The notes under the pieces are model-generated. The model saw only the letters and a list, made by a program, of their open reading frames with translations. It was not told the DNA's origin and ran no database searches. Below, piece by piece: positions 16,628-25,783 of a stretch of DNA of 64,000 nt (its first letter is position 1; each line of letters starts with the position of its first letter). The position numbers and the translations under genes are program-made. Origin of the DNA: Thermoactinomyces intermedius (GTDB lineage: Bacteria; Bacillota; Bacilli; Thermoactinomycetales; Thermoactinomycetaceae); NCBI RefSeq assembly GCF_016055025.1, contig NZ_JAECVW010000001.1; one strand, 5' to 3'.

Positions 16628-18988
16628 TTACTGATGTTCCAAAATATAGGTGTTCCGGGGGGCTGCTTTAATAAACGGACTCATTTGGCCGAGGCAGTAA
16701 AGGTGCAAAGCATGCATGGCACGGGTGCAGGCGGTGTACAATAATTTCCGCTCGTTTTCCCGGTGATATTGATTCCCGGAAGCGTCATAAAGAATCACGG
16801 CATCAAATTCAATGCCTTTGGCGAGATAAACCGGAATGACCAGGATGCCCGGGCGAAATTCGACGGATTCTTTCGTGATCCGTTGCACCGGTCCGGCAGT
16901 TGCTTTGTTTAATGCCTCAAAAACCTTTTGGCTTTCCGCGGCCGTTTTGCATATGACGGCAATCGTTTCATGCCCGTCTTTTTGCAACATTTCGATGCGG
17001 CGGAGAATCCGGCTGTGAAGTTCCTTCCGGTTTTGCACTTCGGTCACGGTCGGTTTGAGTCCCGGGCGTTCAAAGGGTTCGATGGCCTCTTTGTTTTCCG
17101 CCAGGTGGCGGGTGAATTCGATGATCGGAAAGGTGGACCGGTAACTTCGTTTCAATTCAACCAATTCGGTTTGCTCTTTTCCGTACAGCGAGGACAACTC
17201 GGCCATATTGTGATGAACCGGGGTGTGAGAAAAGACAGCCTGGTTGAAATCGCCGAGGATCGTCATCTTGCTGCGCGGAAACAAGCGCTTGAGAAAGAAA
17301 AACTGAAAAGGCGAGTAATCCTGCGCTTCATCAATAAAAACATGGCGGATGGACCGGTTGGTTTCCAATCCTTCGAGCCTGGTTTTCAAATAGAGCAGGG
17401 GAGTGGCGTCTTCGTAAAAAAGCTCCTTTTTCTCCAGTTTGGCAACCGTTTGCCGGCAGATGTCCGGCCAGGTTTCCGGCAGGTCCGTGACTCCGAGGGC
17501 ATCTGGGGCCAGGTTTGGATCGGCAAACAGTTGCCGGTAGATGGCCGGAATGTCCAGAAACCGGAGTTTTTTGACCATACGGACAGCTGGTTTGATGTGT
17601 TTTTGGACCACTTTTTTGGCCAGCCAATGCCGTTCCCTTTCAAGATCGTCAAAGGTATCGGAAGTGAAATGTTTGTCTTTTTGCAGTGCTTGGTCTGCGC
17701 GGATGTAATCGGCCGGATTCATCCACTGGATTTCTTCATCCACCCAGTCTTTTTTGACTTCTTCCCGGGCCCGTTTCTTCAATTCTGCCATCAGCCGGTC
17801 TTTGACCAGGGATATCCGGTGGGTGAGCGGAATGGACGAATCCAGGGAAGCAAAATGGGCTTTGATTTCCCCGGCCGGAATGAGCGTGCCGCCCCGGAAC
17901 GGAATGTCCCGGAAGATTAACGCCCCATGTTGTCCGAGATAAGACAGATAACGGTCCAGAAACCGGATGTATGCCCGGGAGGCTTTGTAGCGGATGCCGG
18001 CAATCCTTGCCTCATACCCGTCTTCCTGATGGGCCGTCAAGGTATATTCGATTTGTAAAAACGGATCTTCCACTTTCAAGAGATTTTTTAATTGATGTTC
18101 CAACAGCTCCTGAAAAGTGGTTTGTTGCATGTTTTCCTCCCCGAGTTCCGGAAGAACCGTGGAGACATAACGGTTAAACATCGGATTGGGGGAAAACAAT
18201 AGGATATTTTCGGCTTTCAATGAATTCCGGTACCGGTAAAGGAGATAGGCGACCCGTTGCAAAGCGGCCGACGTTTTTCCGCTTCCGGCCGCCCCCTGGA
18301 CGATGACCAACCGGCTTTTTTCATTGCGGATGATGCGGTTTTGTTCCCGTTGAATGGTGGCCACGATGTTTTTCATTTGGGAGTCGGATCTTTTTCCGAG
18401 CACTTCCTGCAACAGTTGATCGCCAATGGTGATCCCGGTGTCAAACAAGCTTTCAATGATTCCGTTTTTTATCAGGAATTGGCGTTTCAGACCGATGACT
18501 CCTTCGACCGTTCCGCCCGGCGTCTCATACCGGGCCGGACCCGGCGGGTAATCATAGTACAGGCTGCAGACGGGGGCGCGCCAGTCATAAATGAGAAACT
18601 CATTCTTTTGCTCATCGACCAGCGAGGCGATTCCCAGATAGATCGACTCTTTTTCTTCCCCGTGTTCGGTAAAATCAATCCGCCCGAAGTAGGGGGAGGA
18701 TTTCATTTTCTTTAAGACCTGCACTTGTTTTTGCGCGGTTCGGTGGCGGCGCTCCCGTTCCGCCAAAACTTCGGCTTGTTGCTTGATGCTGACCACGGTT
18801 TCGGTGGTTTCGACCTCGTCGGCAAAATTGATCCGCACATCATCCCAAAAGTTTTTGCGTATATCCACAATGTCTGATTTGACTTCGCTTGCTTGCTGTT
18901 CAAGCGAAGAAAGGCGTCCGTCGATTTCATCGATCACCCGGTCGACACGTTCTTGCTCCTCCTGCCAAACCCGTTTGGAATTTTCCAT
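16628..18988 (-). CDS. helD: RNA polymerase recycling motor HelD
   Basis: A 786-residue UvrD-like superfamily 1 ATPase. An N-terminal coiled coil (about 1-110, rich in Glu/Arg/Gln) fits the arm that enters the secondary channel of RNA polymerase. Walker A is GAAGSGKTSAALQR near residue 231. Later motifs include VFIDEAQDYSPFQ (Walker B), LGDFNQAVF and the C-terminal YTACTRAMHAL. In Bacillus, HelD frees stalled or stationary RNA polymerase from DNA using ATP. It is a single gene reading toward the antiporter. Confidence 0.93.
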   Translation of the reverse strand: MENSKRVWQEEQERVDRVIDEIDGRLSSLEQQASEVKSDIVDIRKNFWDDVRINFADEVETTETVVSIKQQAEVLAERERRHRTAQKQVQVLKKMKSSPYFGRIDFTEHGEEKESIYLGIASLVDEQKNEFLIYDWRAPVCSLYYDYPPGPARYETPGGTVEGVIGLKRQFLIKNGIIESLFDTGITIGDQLLQEVLGKRSDSQMKNIVATIQREQNRIIRNEKSRLVIVQGAAGSGKTSAALQRVAYLLYRYRNSLKAENILLFSPNPMFNRYVSTVLPELGEENMQQTTFQELLEHQLKNLLKVEDPFLQIEYTLTAHQEDGYEARIAGIRYKASRAYIRFLDRYLSYLGQHGALIFRDIPFRGGTLIPAGEIKAHFASLDSSIPLTHRISLVKDRLMAELKKRAREEVKKDWVDEEIQWMNPADYIRADQALQKDKHFTSDTFDDLERERHWLAKKVVQKHIKPAVRMVKKLRFLDIPAIYRQLFADPNLAPDALGVTDLPETWPDICRQTVAKLEKKELFYEDATPLLYLKTRLEGLETNRSIRHVFIDEAQDYSPFQFFFLKRLFPRSKMTILGDFNQAVFSHTPVHHNMAELSSLYGKEQTELVELKRSYRSTFPIIEFTRHLAENKEAIEPFERPGLKPTVTEVQNRKELHSRILRRIEMLQKDGHETIAVICKTAAESQKVFEALNKATAGPVQRITKESVEFRPGILVIPVYLAKGIEFDAVILYDASGNQYHRENERKLLYTACTRAMHALHLYCLGQMSPFIKAAPRNTYILEHQ

Positions 18989-19012
18989 GCTTCCGCTCCT
19001 TTCAAAAAAAGA

Positions 19013-19042
19013 TTGACAAGGGATGGGTTTATGTTTTATAAT
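19013..19042 (+). promoter_or_regulatory. consensus sigma-A promoter of a probable small RNA
   Basis: Perfect TTGACA (19013-19018), 18-base spacer, perfect TATAAT (19037-19042). It points away from helD into a segment with no supported protein gene. Confidence 0.85.
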
Positions 19043-19048
19043 TAATAT

Positions 19049-19176
19049 GGAGTATTTTTGTTATTTTAAATATAATGCGCATGAGGGTAAAATTCATTTT
19101 ACCGGGTTCTTTTTTGGATTGCAAATGGAAAATTTTGGCGATAACGGCCGGCTGACGAAAAAAGCCGGCTTTTTGG
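19049..19176 (+). ncRNA. putative small RNA of about 128 nt
   Basis: Starts just after a consensus promoter and ends at a clear terminator (GCCGGCT at 19147-19153 with AGCCGGC at 19163-19169, then five T). An internal hairpin GGTAAAA / TTTTACC at 19086-19103 is followed by TTCTTTTTT, so a shorter form of about 65 nt may also exist. A 26-codon frame from ATG 19075 has no ribosome site. It lies between helD and rbsR. I cannot assign it to a known RNA family. Confidence 0.6.
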
Positions 19177-19210
19177 TTTGTTTTTTAAGTTGAACAGAAA
19201 AACATTCATC

Positions 19211-19239
19211 TTGTGAATTAAACATTTTTGTGACATAAT
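19211..19239 (+). promoter_or_regulatory. promoter of the rbs operon
   Basis: TTGTGA (19211-19216), 17-base spacer, CATAAT (19234-19239). The operator at 19242 overlaps the expected start of transcription. Confidence 0.7.
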
Positions 19240-19241
19240 GA

Positions 19242-19255
19242 TGTAAACGGTTACA
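19242..19255 (+). promoter_or_regulatory. cre/LacI-type operator of the rbs operon
   Basis: TGTAAACGGTTACA fits the CcpA cre consensus TGWAANCGNTNWCA at every position and is an inverted repeat of the type bound by LacI-family proteins. It lies at the transcription start, as expected for repression by RbsR, CcpA or both. Confidence 0.8.
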
Positions 19256-19278
19256 CATTATGAAAAATGGTGGGAGAA

Positions 19279-20277
19279 ATGGCGACGATCAAAGATGTGG
19301 CGAAAGAAGCGGGGGTGTCGGTAGCGACCGTTTCCCGGGTGATCAACCGGAACGGGTATGTTCAGGAGGAGACCAGAAAATTGGTGGAAGCCGCCATTTC
19401 GAAATTGAATTATTTGCCGAATGAAGTGGCCCGTTCTCTTTATTTCCAAAAGTCGAAGCTGATCGGGCTGATCATCCCGGATATCACCAACCCCTTTTTT
19501 CCGGAAATTGCCCGGGGGGTTGAAGATGTTCTGCAACAAAACGGATACCGCTTGATTATCGGAAACAGCGATGAGGACGCAGAAAAGGAAGTCCGATATA
19601 TTGAAACGTTCACCCAACATAACGTACTGGGCGTGATCAGCACCAGCAGTGAAGAAATTTCACAATGGGAAAAATTAAACATTCCCGTTGTCTTGCTGGA
19701 CCGGATTCATCATGACTTTCCGTTTGTATGTTCGGATCAAAAGGAAGGAGGGCGGCTGGCCGCGCAAATCCTGCTGGACAGGGGCAGCCGCAATATCACG
19801 CTGCTTCGGGGCCCGAAACACGTGCGGACGGCGTATGAAAGGTTTTTTGCGGCGCTGGAAGTGCTCGGGAAATCCCAAGTGCAGTTTCAGGTGTTAAACA
19901 CTTCCTTTTCTTTTGACGGGGCTTTGGAAACCGCCGGGAAACTGTTTGAATTGTATCCGGACACTGACGGGGTGATCGCCGTCAATGACATTGTGGCCTC
20001 GGCTGTTTTGCGGGAGGCGTTGCTCCGGGGCAGGAAGATTCCGGAGGAGATACAAATCATCGGTTTTGATGACATTCCGATGAGCAAGTTTCTGTTTCCC
20101 GCTTTATCCACCATTCAACAGCCCGCTTATGAAATGGGAAAGGAAGCGGCCCGATTGTTGTTGGAGAGAATCCGCCAAACGGATATCCGGAAAAAGCAAA
20201 TCATTTTGCCTGTATCTTTTGTGGAAAGAGAGACAACCAGAAAGGCAGGGGATGGAACGTGGCAAAAATTGCAGTGA
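19279..20277 (+). CDS. rbsR: LacI family ribose operon repressor
   Basis: A 332-residue repressor with the N-terminal LacI helix-turn-helix (ATIKDVAKEAGVSVATVSRV) and hinge (NEVARSLYFQKSKLIGLI), then a periplasmic-binding-protein-like sugar domain ending in the usual GFDDIPMSKFLFPALSTIQQP region. It is first in the operon and overlaps rbsK by 19 bases. ATG 19279 follows GGTGGG at short spacing; ATG 19267 is possible but has no ribosome site. It probably represses its own operon through the palindrome at 19242, with release by ribose or a derivative. Confidence 0.9.
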   Translation: MATIKDVAKEAGVSVATVSRVINRNGYVQEETRKLVEAAISKLNYLPNEVARSLYFQKSKLIGLIIPDITNPFFPEIARGVEDVLQQNGYRLIIGNSDEDAEKEVRYIETFTQHNVLGVISTSSEEISQWEKLNIPVVLLDRIHHDFPFVCSDQKEGGRLAAQILLDRGSRNITLLRGPKHVRTAYERFFAALEVLGKSQVQFQVLNTSFSFDGALETAGKLFELYPDTDGVIAVNDIVASAVLREALLRGRKIPEEIQIIGFDDIPMSKFLFPALSTIQQPAYEMGKEAARLLLERIRQTDIRKKQIILPVSFVERETTRKAGDGTWQKLQ

Positions 20278-21143
20278 TCGGCAGTTCATCCATTGACTTG
20301 GTGGTGAGTGCGGACAAGCGTCCGCAGGCCGGCGAAACGGTATTGGGGAATTCATTTGAAACCGTTCCCGGCGGAAAGGGAGCCAACCAGGCGGTGGCCG
20401 CGGCAAGGCTCGGAGCCGATGTGACCATGATCGGGCGGGTCGGGGACGACAACTTCGGCGAGATCATCCTGGAGAATTTGAAAGCCAACGGGGTCAATAC
20501 GAAATATATGGAACCGGTTACACATACCCGGTCGGGGACGGCACATATCACTTTGGCGGAAGGGGATAACAGCATTGTCGTTGTCAAAGGGGCCAATGAC
20601 CATACCACACCGGAATATGTGAAAAAAGCCGAAGCGGCGATTCGTGAAGCGGACATCGTGCTGGTTCAGTTGGAAATTCCGATGGAGACGGTGGAATTTG
20701 CGGCGGAGCTTTGCGACAAGCTGGGGGTTCCGCTGCTGCTCAATCCCGCACCGGCACGGCCCATCAGCCGGGAATTGATTGAGAGGGCTTCGTTCATCAC
20801 CCCCAATGAACATGAATTCAAGCTCTTGTTTGACGGGGAAGACCGTTCCGAAGTGTTAAAAAGATATCCGAACAAATTGATCATCACGGAAGGCAAAGAA
20901 GGGGCCCGCTTTTTTGACGGAGAGAAAGAATGGCTGGTTCCGGGAATCAGCGTGCCGGTGGTGGATACAACCGGTGCCGGGGATACCTTTAACGCCGCAT
21001 TCGCCGTTCAAATTGCCAATGGAAAATCCGTTTATGAAGCGCTTGAATTCGCCAACCATACCGCCGCTTTGTCTGTGACGAAATTTGGTGCTCAGGGCGG
21101 GATGCCGACGGCAGAAGAAGTGAAAAGGAGTCGGGAAGGATGA
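20259..21143 (+). CDS. rbsK: ribokinase
   Basis: A 294-residue PfkB-family kinase that makes ribose-5-phosphate from ribose and ATP. Substrate-binding GGKGANQ lies near residue 40 and the anion-hole/catalytic motif DTTGAGDTF near 245, with Asp as base. Start is GTG 20259, inside the end of rbsR, with GGCAGGGGATGG upstream. It overlaps rbsD by four bases (ATGA). The product enters the pentose phosphate pathway. Confidence 0.95.
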   Translation: MAKIAVIGSSSIDLVVSADKRPQAGETVLGNSFETVPGGKGANQAVAAARLGADVTMIGRVGDDNFGEIILENLKANGVNTKYMEPVTHTRSGTAHITLAEGDNSIVVVKGANDHTTPEYVKKAEAAIREADIVLVQLEIPMETVEFAAELCDKLGVPLLLNPAPARPISRELIERASFITPNEHEFKLLFDGEDRSEVLKRYPNKLIITEGKEGARFFDGEKEWLVPGISVPVVDTTGAGDTFNAAFAVQIANGKSVYEALEFANHTAALSVTKFGAQGGMPTAEEVKRSREG

Positions 21144-21532
21144 AAAAAAACGGAATCATCAACAGCGCCATTTCCAAGGTTTTGTCCGATTTGGGGCATA
21201 CAGATCAAATTGTGATTGCCGATGCGGGACTGCCGGTGCCCGCCGGCGTTCCCAAAATTGATCTGGCCGTCACGGTGGGTAATCCGTCATTTGAAGCCGT
21301 CGTGAAAGCGGTTCACGAGGACATGGTGGTGGAGAAAGTGATCGCCGCAGAAGAAATCGTGGCCGGAAATGCAAAGCAACATGCGTTTTTGGCCCGGGAA
21401 TTTCCGGATCAAATCAGTTATGTTCCACATGAAGAATTCAAGCAGATGACAAGGCAGGCCAAAGCCGTCATCCGGACAGGGGAAGCCACGCCTTATTCCA
21501 ATTGCATTTTGCAGGCAGGGGTCTTTTTCTGA
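21140..21532 (+). CDS. rbsD: D-ribose pyranase
   Basis: A 130-residue cytoplasmic enzyme that converts beta-pyranose ribose to the furanose form used by RbsK. The family landmarks are SDLGHTDQIVIADAGLP with the catalytic His near residue 20, and the C-terminal RTGEATPYSNCILQAGV. Overlap with rbsK by ATGA suggests coupled translation. Length is typical. Confidence 0.95.
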   Translation: MKKNGIINSAISKVLSDLGHTDQIVIADAGLPVPAGVPKIDLAVTVGNPSFEAVVKAVHEDMVVEKVIAAEEIVAGNAKQHAFLAREFPDQISYVPHEEFKQMTRQAKAVIRTGEATPYSNCILQAGVFF

Positions 21533-21548
21533 CAAGGGGGGATGCATG

Positions 21549-23048
21549 ATGCAAATTGAAATGCTCGATATCTATAAATCCTTTGGCGCCAACAAAGTCC
21601 TGGAAGGAGTCCGTTTCACCCTCCTTCCGGGAGAAGTACATGCCTTGATGGGGGAAAACGGAGCCGGCAAATCGACCCTGATGAATGTTTTAACGGGGCT
21701 TCACAAGCAAGACCAAGGCCGCATCCTGATCAACGGCGTTGAAAAACAGTACCAAAATCCCAAGGAAGCCGAAGATGACGGGATTGCTTTTATTCATCAG
21801 GAACTAAATATCTGGCCGGACATGACCGTTTTGGAAAATTTGTTCATCGGCAGAGAAATCACCAACAAGCTGGGGATTTTGAAAACAGAAGAAATGAAAG
21901 CGCTGGCAAAAAAGGTGTTTGACCGTTTGGGAATCTCGCTTCCTTTTCACCGGGAGGCCGGAACATGTTCGGTCGGGGAGCAACAAATGATTGAAATTGC
22001 CAAAGCTTTGCTGACCGATGCCGAAGTTATCATCATGGATGAGCCGACATCGGCATTGACGGACCGGGAAATCGAGTCCTTGTTTCAGGTGATGCGGTCG
22101 TTGAAAGAAGACGGGGTTTCCATTGTGTATATTTCTCACCGCATGGAGGAGATTTTCACCATCTGCGACCGGATCACGGTGATGAGGGACGGGAAAACGA
22201 TCGACACCAAGCCGGTGCAAGAGACCGACCCGCAAGAAGTCGTGAAAAAAATGGTGGGCCGGGAGTTGGATGAATGGTTTCCGGAAAGAAAGGCCAGACC
22301 AGGGAAAGTCGTCCTGGAAGTGCGAAATCTCACGCGACCGGATGTGTTCAGGGACATCAGCTTTTCGGTGCGTTCCGGTGAAATCTTGGGGATTGCCGGT
22401 CTGATGGGATCGGGAAGGACGGAGATCATGAGGGCGATTTTCGGGATCGACTTGTATGATGAAGGCGAAATTTGGATCGACGGCCAACAGGTCCGCATCA
22501 AGCATCCCGGTGATGCCGTTTCCCAAGGCATCGGTTTTATTACGGAAAACCGCAAGGATGAGGGGTTGCTGCTGGATTTTTCGATCAGGGAAAACATGAG
22601 CCTGGCCAATCTGAAAAGCTTTGCACCCCATGGATGGATGAAAACCAAAGACGAAGAGATGTTTGTGCAAATGATGGTGGAGCGCCTGAAAGTGAAAACC
22701 ACGTCGGTGGATGAACTTACCGGAAACCTGTCCGGGGGAAATCAGCAGAAAGTGGTTCTTGCCAAATGGATCGGGACGGCTCCGAAAGTGCTCATCCTGG
22801 ATGAACCGACGCGCGGAATTGATGTCGGGGCGAAAAAAGAGATTTACCACCTCATGAATGAACTTACGGACAGAGGGATGGCCATTGTGATGATCTCTTC
22901 CGAGTTGCCGGAAGTTTTGGGAATGAGCGACCGGATTCTGGTCATTCACGAGGGCAAACTGGCCGGGGAACTAAGACGCGAAGAAGCCACGCAGGAAAAA
23001 ATCATGGTCTTGGCAACAGGGGGGGATCAACATGGAACAGATCGGTAA
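21549..23048 (+). CDS. rbsA: ribose ABC transporter ATP-binding protein
   Basis: A 499-residue double-ATPase. The first nucleotide domain has GENGAGKSTLMN, a signature CSVGEQQMIEIAKAL and MDEPTSALT. The second has the degenerate Walker A GLMGSGRTEIMRA, signature LSGGNQQKVVLAKW and LDEPTRGIDVG, as usual for carbohydrate-uptake type 2 transporters. It powers ribose import with RbsC and RbsB. AAGGGGGG precedes it; ATG 21549 has better spacing than 21546. Its end overlaps rbsC by 17 bases. Confidence 0.95.
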   Translation: MQIEMLDIYKSFGANKVLEGVRFTLLPGEVHALMGENGAGKSTLMNVLTGLHKQDQGRILINGVEKQYQNPKEAEDDGIAFIHQELNIWPDMTVLENLFIGREITNKLGILKTEEMKALAKKVFDRLGISLPFHREAGTCSVGEQQMIEIAKALLTDAEVIIMDEPTSALTDREIESLFQVMRSLKEDGVSIVYISHRMEEIFTICDRITVMRDGKTIDTKPVQETDPQEVVKKMVGRELDEWFPERKARPGKVVLEVRNLTRPDVFRDISFSVRSGEILGIAGLMGSGRTEIMRAIFGIDLYDEGEIWIDGQQVRIKHPGDAVSQGIGFITENRKDEGLLLDFSIRENMSLANLKSFAPHGWMKTKDEEMFVQMMVERLKVKTTSVDELTGNLSGGNQQKVVLAKWIGTAPKVLILDEPTRGIDVGAKKEIYHLMNELTDRGMAIVMISSELPEVLGMSDRILVIHEGKLAGELRREEATQEKIMVLATGGDQHGTDR

Positions 23049-23976
23049 AAAAAGTGCCGGCATCATGCAAAAATTGGGTCCTTTTTTGGCGTTTGTTTTG
23101 TTGTTTGCGGTGGTTGCCGTTTTAAACCCGTCATTTATCGAACCGCTGAACTTATTGAATTTGCTCAGACAAATTTCGATTAATGCACTCATTGCTTTTG
23201 GTATGACGTTTGTCATTTTAACCGGCGGTATTGATTTATCGGTCGGTTCCATCCTGGCTTTGTCCAGTGCGTTGATGGCGGGCATGATCGTATCCGGTTT
23301 GGACCCGATCCTGTCCATATGCATCACTGCGCTTCTCGGGGCTTTGATGGGAGCAGTCAACGGACTTTTGATCACCAAAGGAAAAGTGGCGCCTTTTATT
23401 GCCACGCTGGCCACCATGACCATTTACCGGGGATTGACCTTGGTTTACACCAACGGAAATCCGATTACCGGTTTGGGGGATCACTACAGTTTTCAATTGT
23501 TCGGCCGCGGCTATTTCTTCGGCATCCCGGTTCCGGCCGTCACCATGCTGATCACGTTTATCATCCTGTGGTTTATCCTTCACAAAACGTCATTTGGAAG
23601 AAAAACATATGCCATCGGCGGGAACGAAACGGCGGCGTTTGTTTCCGGCATTAAAGTGGACCGGGTGAAATGCTTGATTTACAGCTTGGCCGGAATGATG
23701 GCGGCGATATCCGGAGCCATCCTGACTTCCCGCTTGAATTCCGCTCAGCCGACGGCCGGCACGGCTTACGAAATGGATGCCATTGCCGCGGTGGTTTTGG
23801 GCGGAACCAGTCTGGCCGGCGGGAAAGGAAGAATTTTCGGGACGTTGGTGGGGGCCCTCATCATCGGGACTTTGAACAACGGCCTCAATTTGCTGGGGGT
23901 TTCTTCCTTCTACCAACAAGTGGTCAAAGGAATTGTCATTTTGATTGCCGTTTTGATTGACCGGAAAAAATCATGA
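23032..23976 (+). CDS. rbsC: ribose ABC transporter permease
   Basis: A 314-residue inner-membrane protein with about eight to ten helices and the family motifs GGIDLSVGSILALSS and AIAAVVLGGTSLAGGKG, the latter being the loop that contacts the ATPase. The ribosome site GGGGGGATCAAC lies within rbsA. The stop overlaps the GAGGAGGG ribosome site of rbsB. Confidence 0.95.
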   Translation: MEQIGKKSAGIMQKLGPFLAFVLLFAVVAVLNPSFIEPLNLLNLLRQISINALIAFGMTFVILTGGIDLSVGSILALSSALMAGMIVSGLDPILSICITALLGALMGAVNGLLITKGKVAPFIATLATMTIYRGLTLVYTNGNPITGLGDHYSFQLFGRGYFFGIPVPAVTMLITFIILWFILHKTSFGRKTYAIGGNETAAFVSGIKVDRVKCLIYSLAGMMAAISGAILTSRLNSAQPTAGTAYEMDAIAAVVLGGTSLAGGKGRIFGTLVGALIIGTLNNGLNLLGVSSFYQQVVKGIVILIAVLIDRKKS

Positions 23977-23990
23977 GGAGGGTGTCGGTG

Positions 23991-24905
23991 ATGAAGAAGC
24001 TGGTTCATCTTCTGTTGATGTGTTCTGTCATTTTCGTTTTATCGGCTTGTTCCTTGGAACCGCCGGAATGGGCCAAACCTGCCAAAAAGAAAGATCTGGC
24101 CGACGTGAAAATCGGTTTGAGCGTTTCCACATTGGACAACCCGTTTTTTGTCTCTTTGAAAGAGGGCGTCTTAAAGGAAGCGAAAAGCAAAAACATGGAA
24201 GTGATCACCGTCGATGCACAAGATGACACCGCCAAACAAATCAATGACATTGAGGATTTGATTCAACAAGGCGTGGATATTCTCTTGATCAACCCGACTG
24301 ATTCTTCCGCTGTGTCGACGGCCGTGCAAAGTGCCAACCACATTGGCATTCCGGTCATCACGCTGGACCGGACGGCCGATCAGGGAGAGGTGGCGTCCTT
24401 TATTGCCTCTGACAATATCGAAGGAGGAAAAATGGCGGCGGAATTTATCATTGATCAGCTGGGAAAAGATGCTAAAGTCGTCGAATTGCAAGGGACACCG
24501 GGAGCATCGGCAGCGCGTGAACGGGGACAAGGGTTCCGTTCCGTCGCAGACCAAAATTTGAATGTGATTGCCCGGCAAACGGCCAACTTCGACCGCACCC
24601 AGGGATTAAACGTCATGGAAAACCTGCTGCAGGGCCATAAAGAGATTGATGCCGTGTTCGCCCAAAATGACGAAATGGCGCTGGGAGCCATTGAAGCCAT
24701 CAACAGTTCGGGAAGGGACATTTTGGTGGTCGGTTTTGACGGTAATGAAGATGCCATCAAAGCGGTCCAAGACGGAAGACTCGGTGCCACCATCGCCCAA
24801 CAGCCCGAATTGATCGGAAAAGAAGCGGTGGTGGTGGCTTCGAAAATATTGAAAGGAGAAAAGGTGGAAAAGAAAATTTCTGTTCCTTTGAAACTGGTCC
24901 AATAG
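23991..24905 (+). CDS. rbsB: ribose-binding lipoprotein
   Basis: A 304-residue substrate-binding lipoprotein of the ribose importer, held on the outer face of the membrane. The signal peptide ends in the lipobox LSAC, with Cys near residue 20. The mature part has the two-lobed sugar-binding fold (KIGLSVSTLDNPFF, VITLDRTADQGEVASF, VVGFDGNEDAIKAV). ATG 23991 is preferred because GAGGAGGG at 23975-23983 spaces well; an upstream ATG at 23973 would lie before that site. A terminator follows. Confidence 0.94.
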   Translation: MKKLVHLLLMCSVIFVLSACSLEPPEWAKPAKKKDLADVKIGLSVSTLDNPFFVSLKEGVLKEAKSKNMEVITVDAQDDTAKQINDIEDLIQQGVDILLINPTDSSAVSTAVQSANHIGIPVITLDRTADQGEVASFIASDNIEGGKMAAEFIIDQLGKDAKVVELQGTPGASAARERGQGFRSVADQNLNVIARQTANFDRTQGLNVMENLLQGHKEIDAVFAQNDEMALGAIEAINSSGRDILVVGFDGNEDAIKAVQDGRLGATIAQQPELIGKEAVVVASKILKGEKVEKKISVPLKLVQ

Positions 24906-24959
24906 AAGCATTGGAAAAGCCGCTCAACCGGATAGACCGGAAAGCGGTGGAACCGGATG

Positions 24960-24989
24960 AACCGCCTCAGGGGGAGGCGGTTTTCTTTT
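24960..24989 (+). terminator. terminator of the rbs operon
   Basis: AACCGCCTC / GAGGCGGTT stem, then TTCTTTT. Confidence 0.9.
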
Positions 24990-25024
24990 GTCCGGGTCCA
25001 AGCGGAAATGTGATTCATATTCTC

Positions 25025-25053
25025 TTTACTTTCGCCGAAGGGTGTGCTATATT
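25025..25053 (+). promoter_or_regulatory. promoter of the organosulfur operon
   Basis: TTTACT (25025-25030), 17-base spacer, TATATT (25048-25053). Confidence 0.7.
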
Positions 25054-25078
25054 AAATTTGAGTAATCAAATCGGAATT
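25053..25078 (+). promoter_or_regulatory. CymR-like operator
   Basis: TAA at 25053 followed, at the end of the site, by ATCGGAATT (25070-25078). The published CymR box of B. subtilis ends in ATNGGAATT and begins TAA about 16 bases earlier; here the spacing is one base longer. It overlaps the start of transcription. CymR represses sulfur-source genes when cysteine is plentiful, which suits the genes downstream. Confidence 0.55.
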
Positions 25079-25120
25079 GTGAGTGTATATCAGGGTTTCC
25101 ATTGCCGATCAGTCAACTGA

Positions 25121-25167
25121 AGGCACCTTTGCTTGCGAGGGTACTCGCAGGCGGGGTGTCCTTTTTT
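25121..25167 (+). terminator. leader terminator ahead of ssuE
   Basis: GCTTGCGAG / CTCGCAGGC inner stem extended by GGCACC / GGTGTCC, then six T. It lies between the promoter and ssuE, so it may act as an attenuator. No T-box core or S-box motif is visible in the 70-base leader before it. Confidence 0.8.
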
Positions 25168-25195
25168 ATTCCATGCCACAGAGAGGAGATGCTTT

Positions 25196-25783
25196 ATGCC
25201 TGATGTGTTGATTCTCTCCGGAAGTCCGTCAAGAACGTCAAGGCTGAACGGGATTCTTGAACATGCCCGGCCCCTTTTGCAGGAAAGAGGGTTGAACGTC
25301 GGGGGGATCCACGTTTCGGATCTGCCGGCGGAGGCGCTCATTACGGCCGATTTTGAACATCCAGCCATTCAAGAGGCCAACCGCCAAGTGGAAAACGCGG
25401 ATGCCGTCCTCATCGCCAGTCCGGTTTATAAAGCTTCCTATACCGGCATTCTCAAGACCTATCTTGATTTGTTGCCGCAAAAAGGGCTTCATGGAAAAAT
25501 CATTCTTCCCGTTTTTATCGGTGGGACCATCAACCATTTATTGGCCATCGATTATGCTTTGAAACCGGTGTTGTCCGTATTGGGAGCGAGGCACATTTTG
25601 GGCGGCGTTTACGTCATCGACTCCCAGGTGCAACGAGACAGACGAGGGCAATTGGTGTTGGAAGAGGAAGTGAAACAGCGGTTAAATGATGCACTCCGGG
25701 AATTGATCGAAGAGGTCTTGTGGCATTCAGGCAAGAAAAACCGCCTTTTGCCCGGAGTGAACAGGAGGGCCGCGGGAAATTGA
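25196..25783 (+). CDS. ssuE: NAD(P)H-dependent FMN reductase SsuE
   Basis: A 195-residue flavodoxin-fold reductase that supplies FMNH2 to a partner monooxygenase. LSGSPSRTSR near the start binds the FMN phosphate. SPVYKASYTGILKTYLDLLP and the later FIGGTINHLLAIDYALKPVL are typical of the SsuE branch. GAGAGGAG lies seven bases before ATG 25196. It overlaps the next gene by four bases (TTGA). Its electrons probably go to SfnG and perhaps to the other flavin enzymes in the operon. Confidence 0.92.
   Translation: MPDVLILSGSPSRTSRLNGILEHARPLLQERGLNVGGIHVSDLPAEALITADFEHPAIQEANRQVENADAVLIASPVYKASYTGILKTYLDLLPQKGLHGKIILPVFIGGTINHLLAIDYALKPVLSVLGARHILGGVYVIDSQVQRDRRGQLVLEEEVKQRLNDALRELIEEVLWHSGKKNRLLPGVNRRAAGN

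Noticed and set aside
19075..19155. 26-codon peptide inside the putative small RNA
   Set aside because: No ribosome site before the ATG and no protein-like conservation that I can judge; the RNA explanation fits better.
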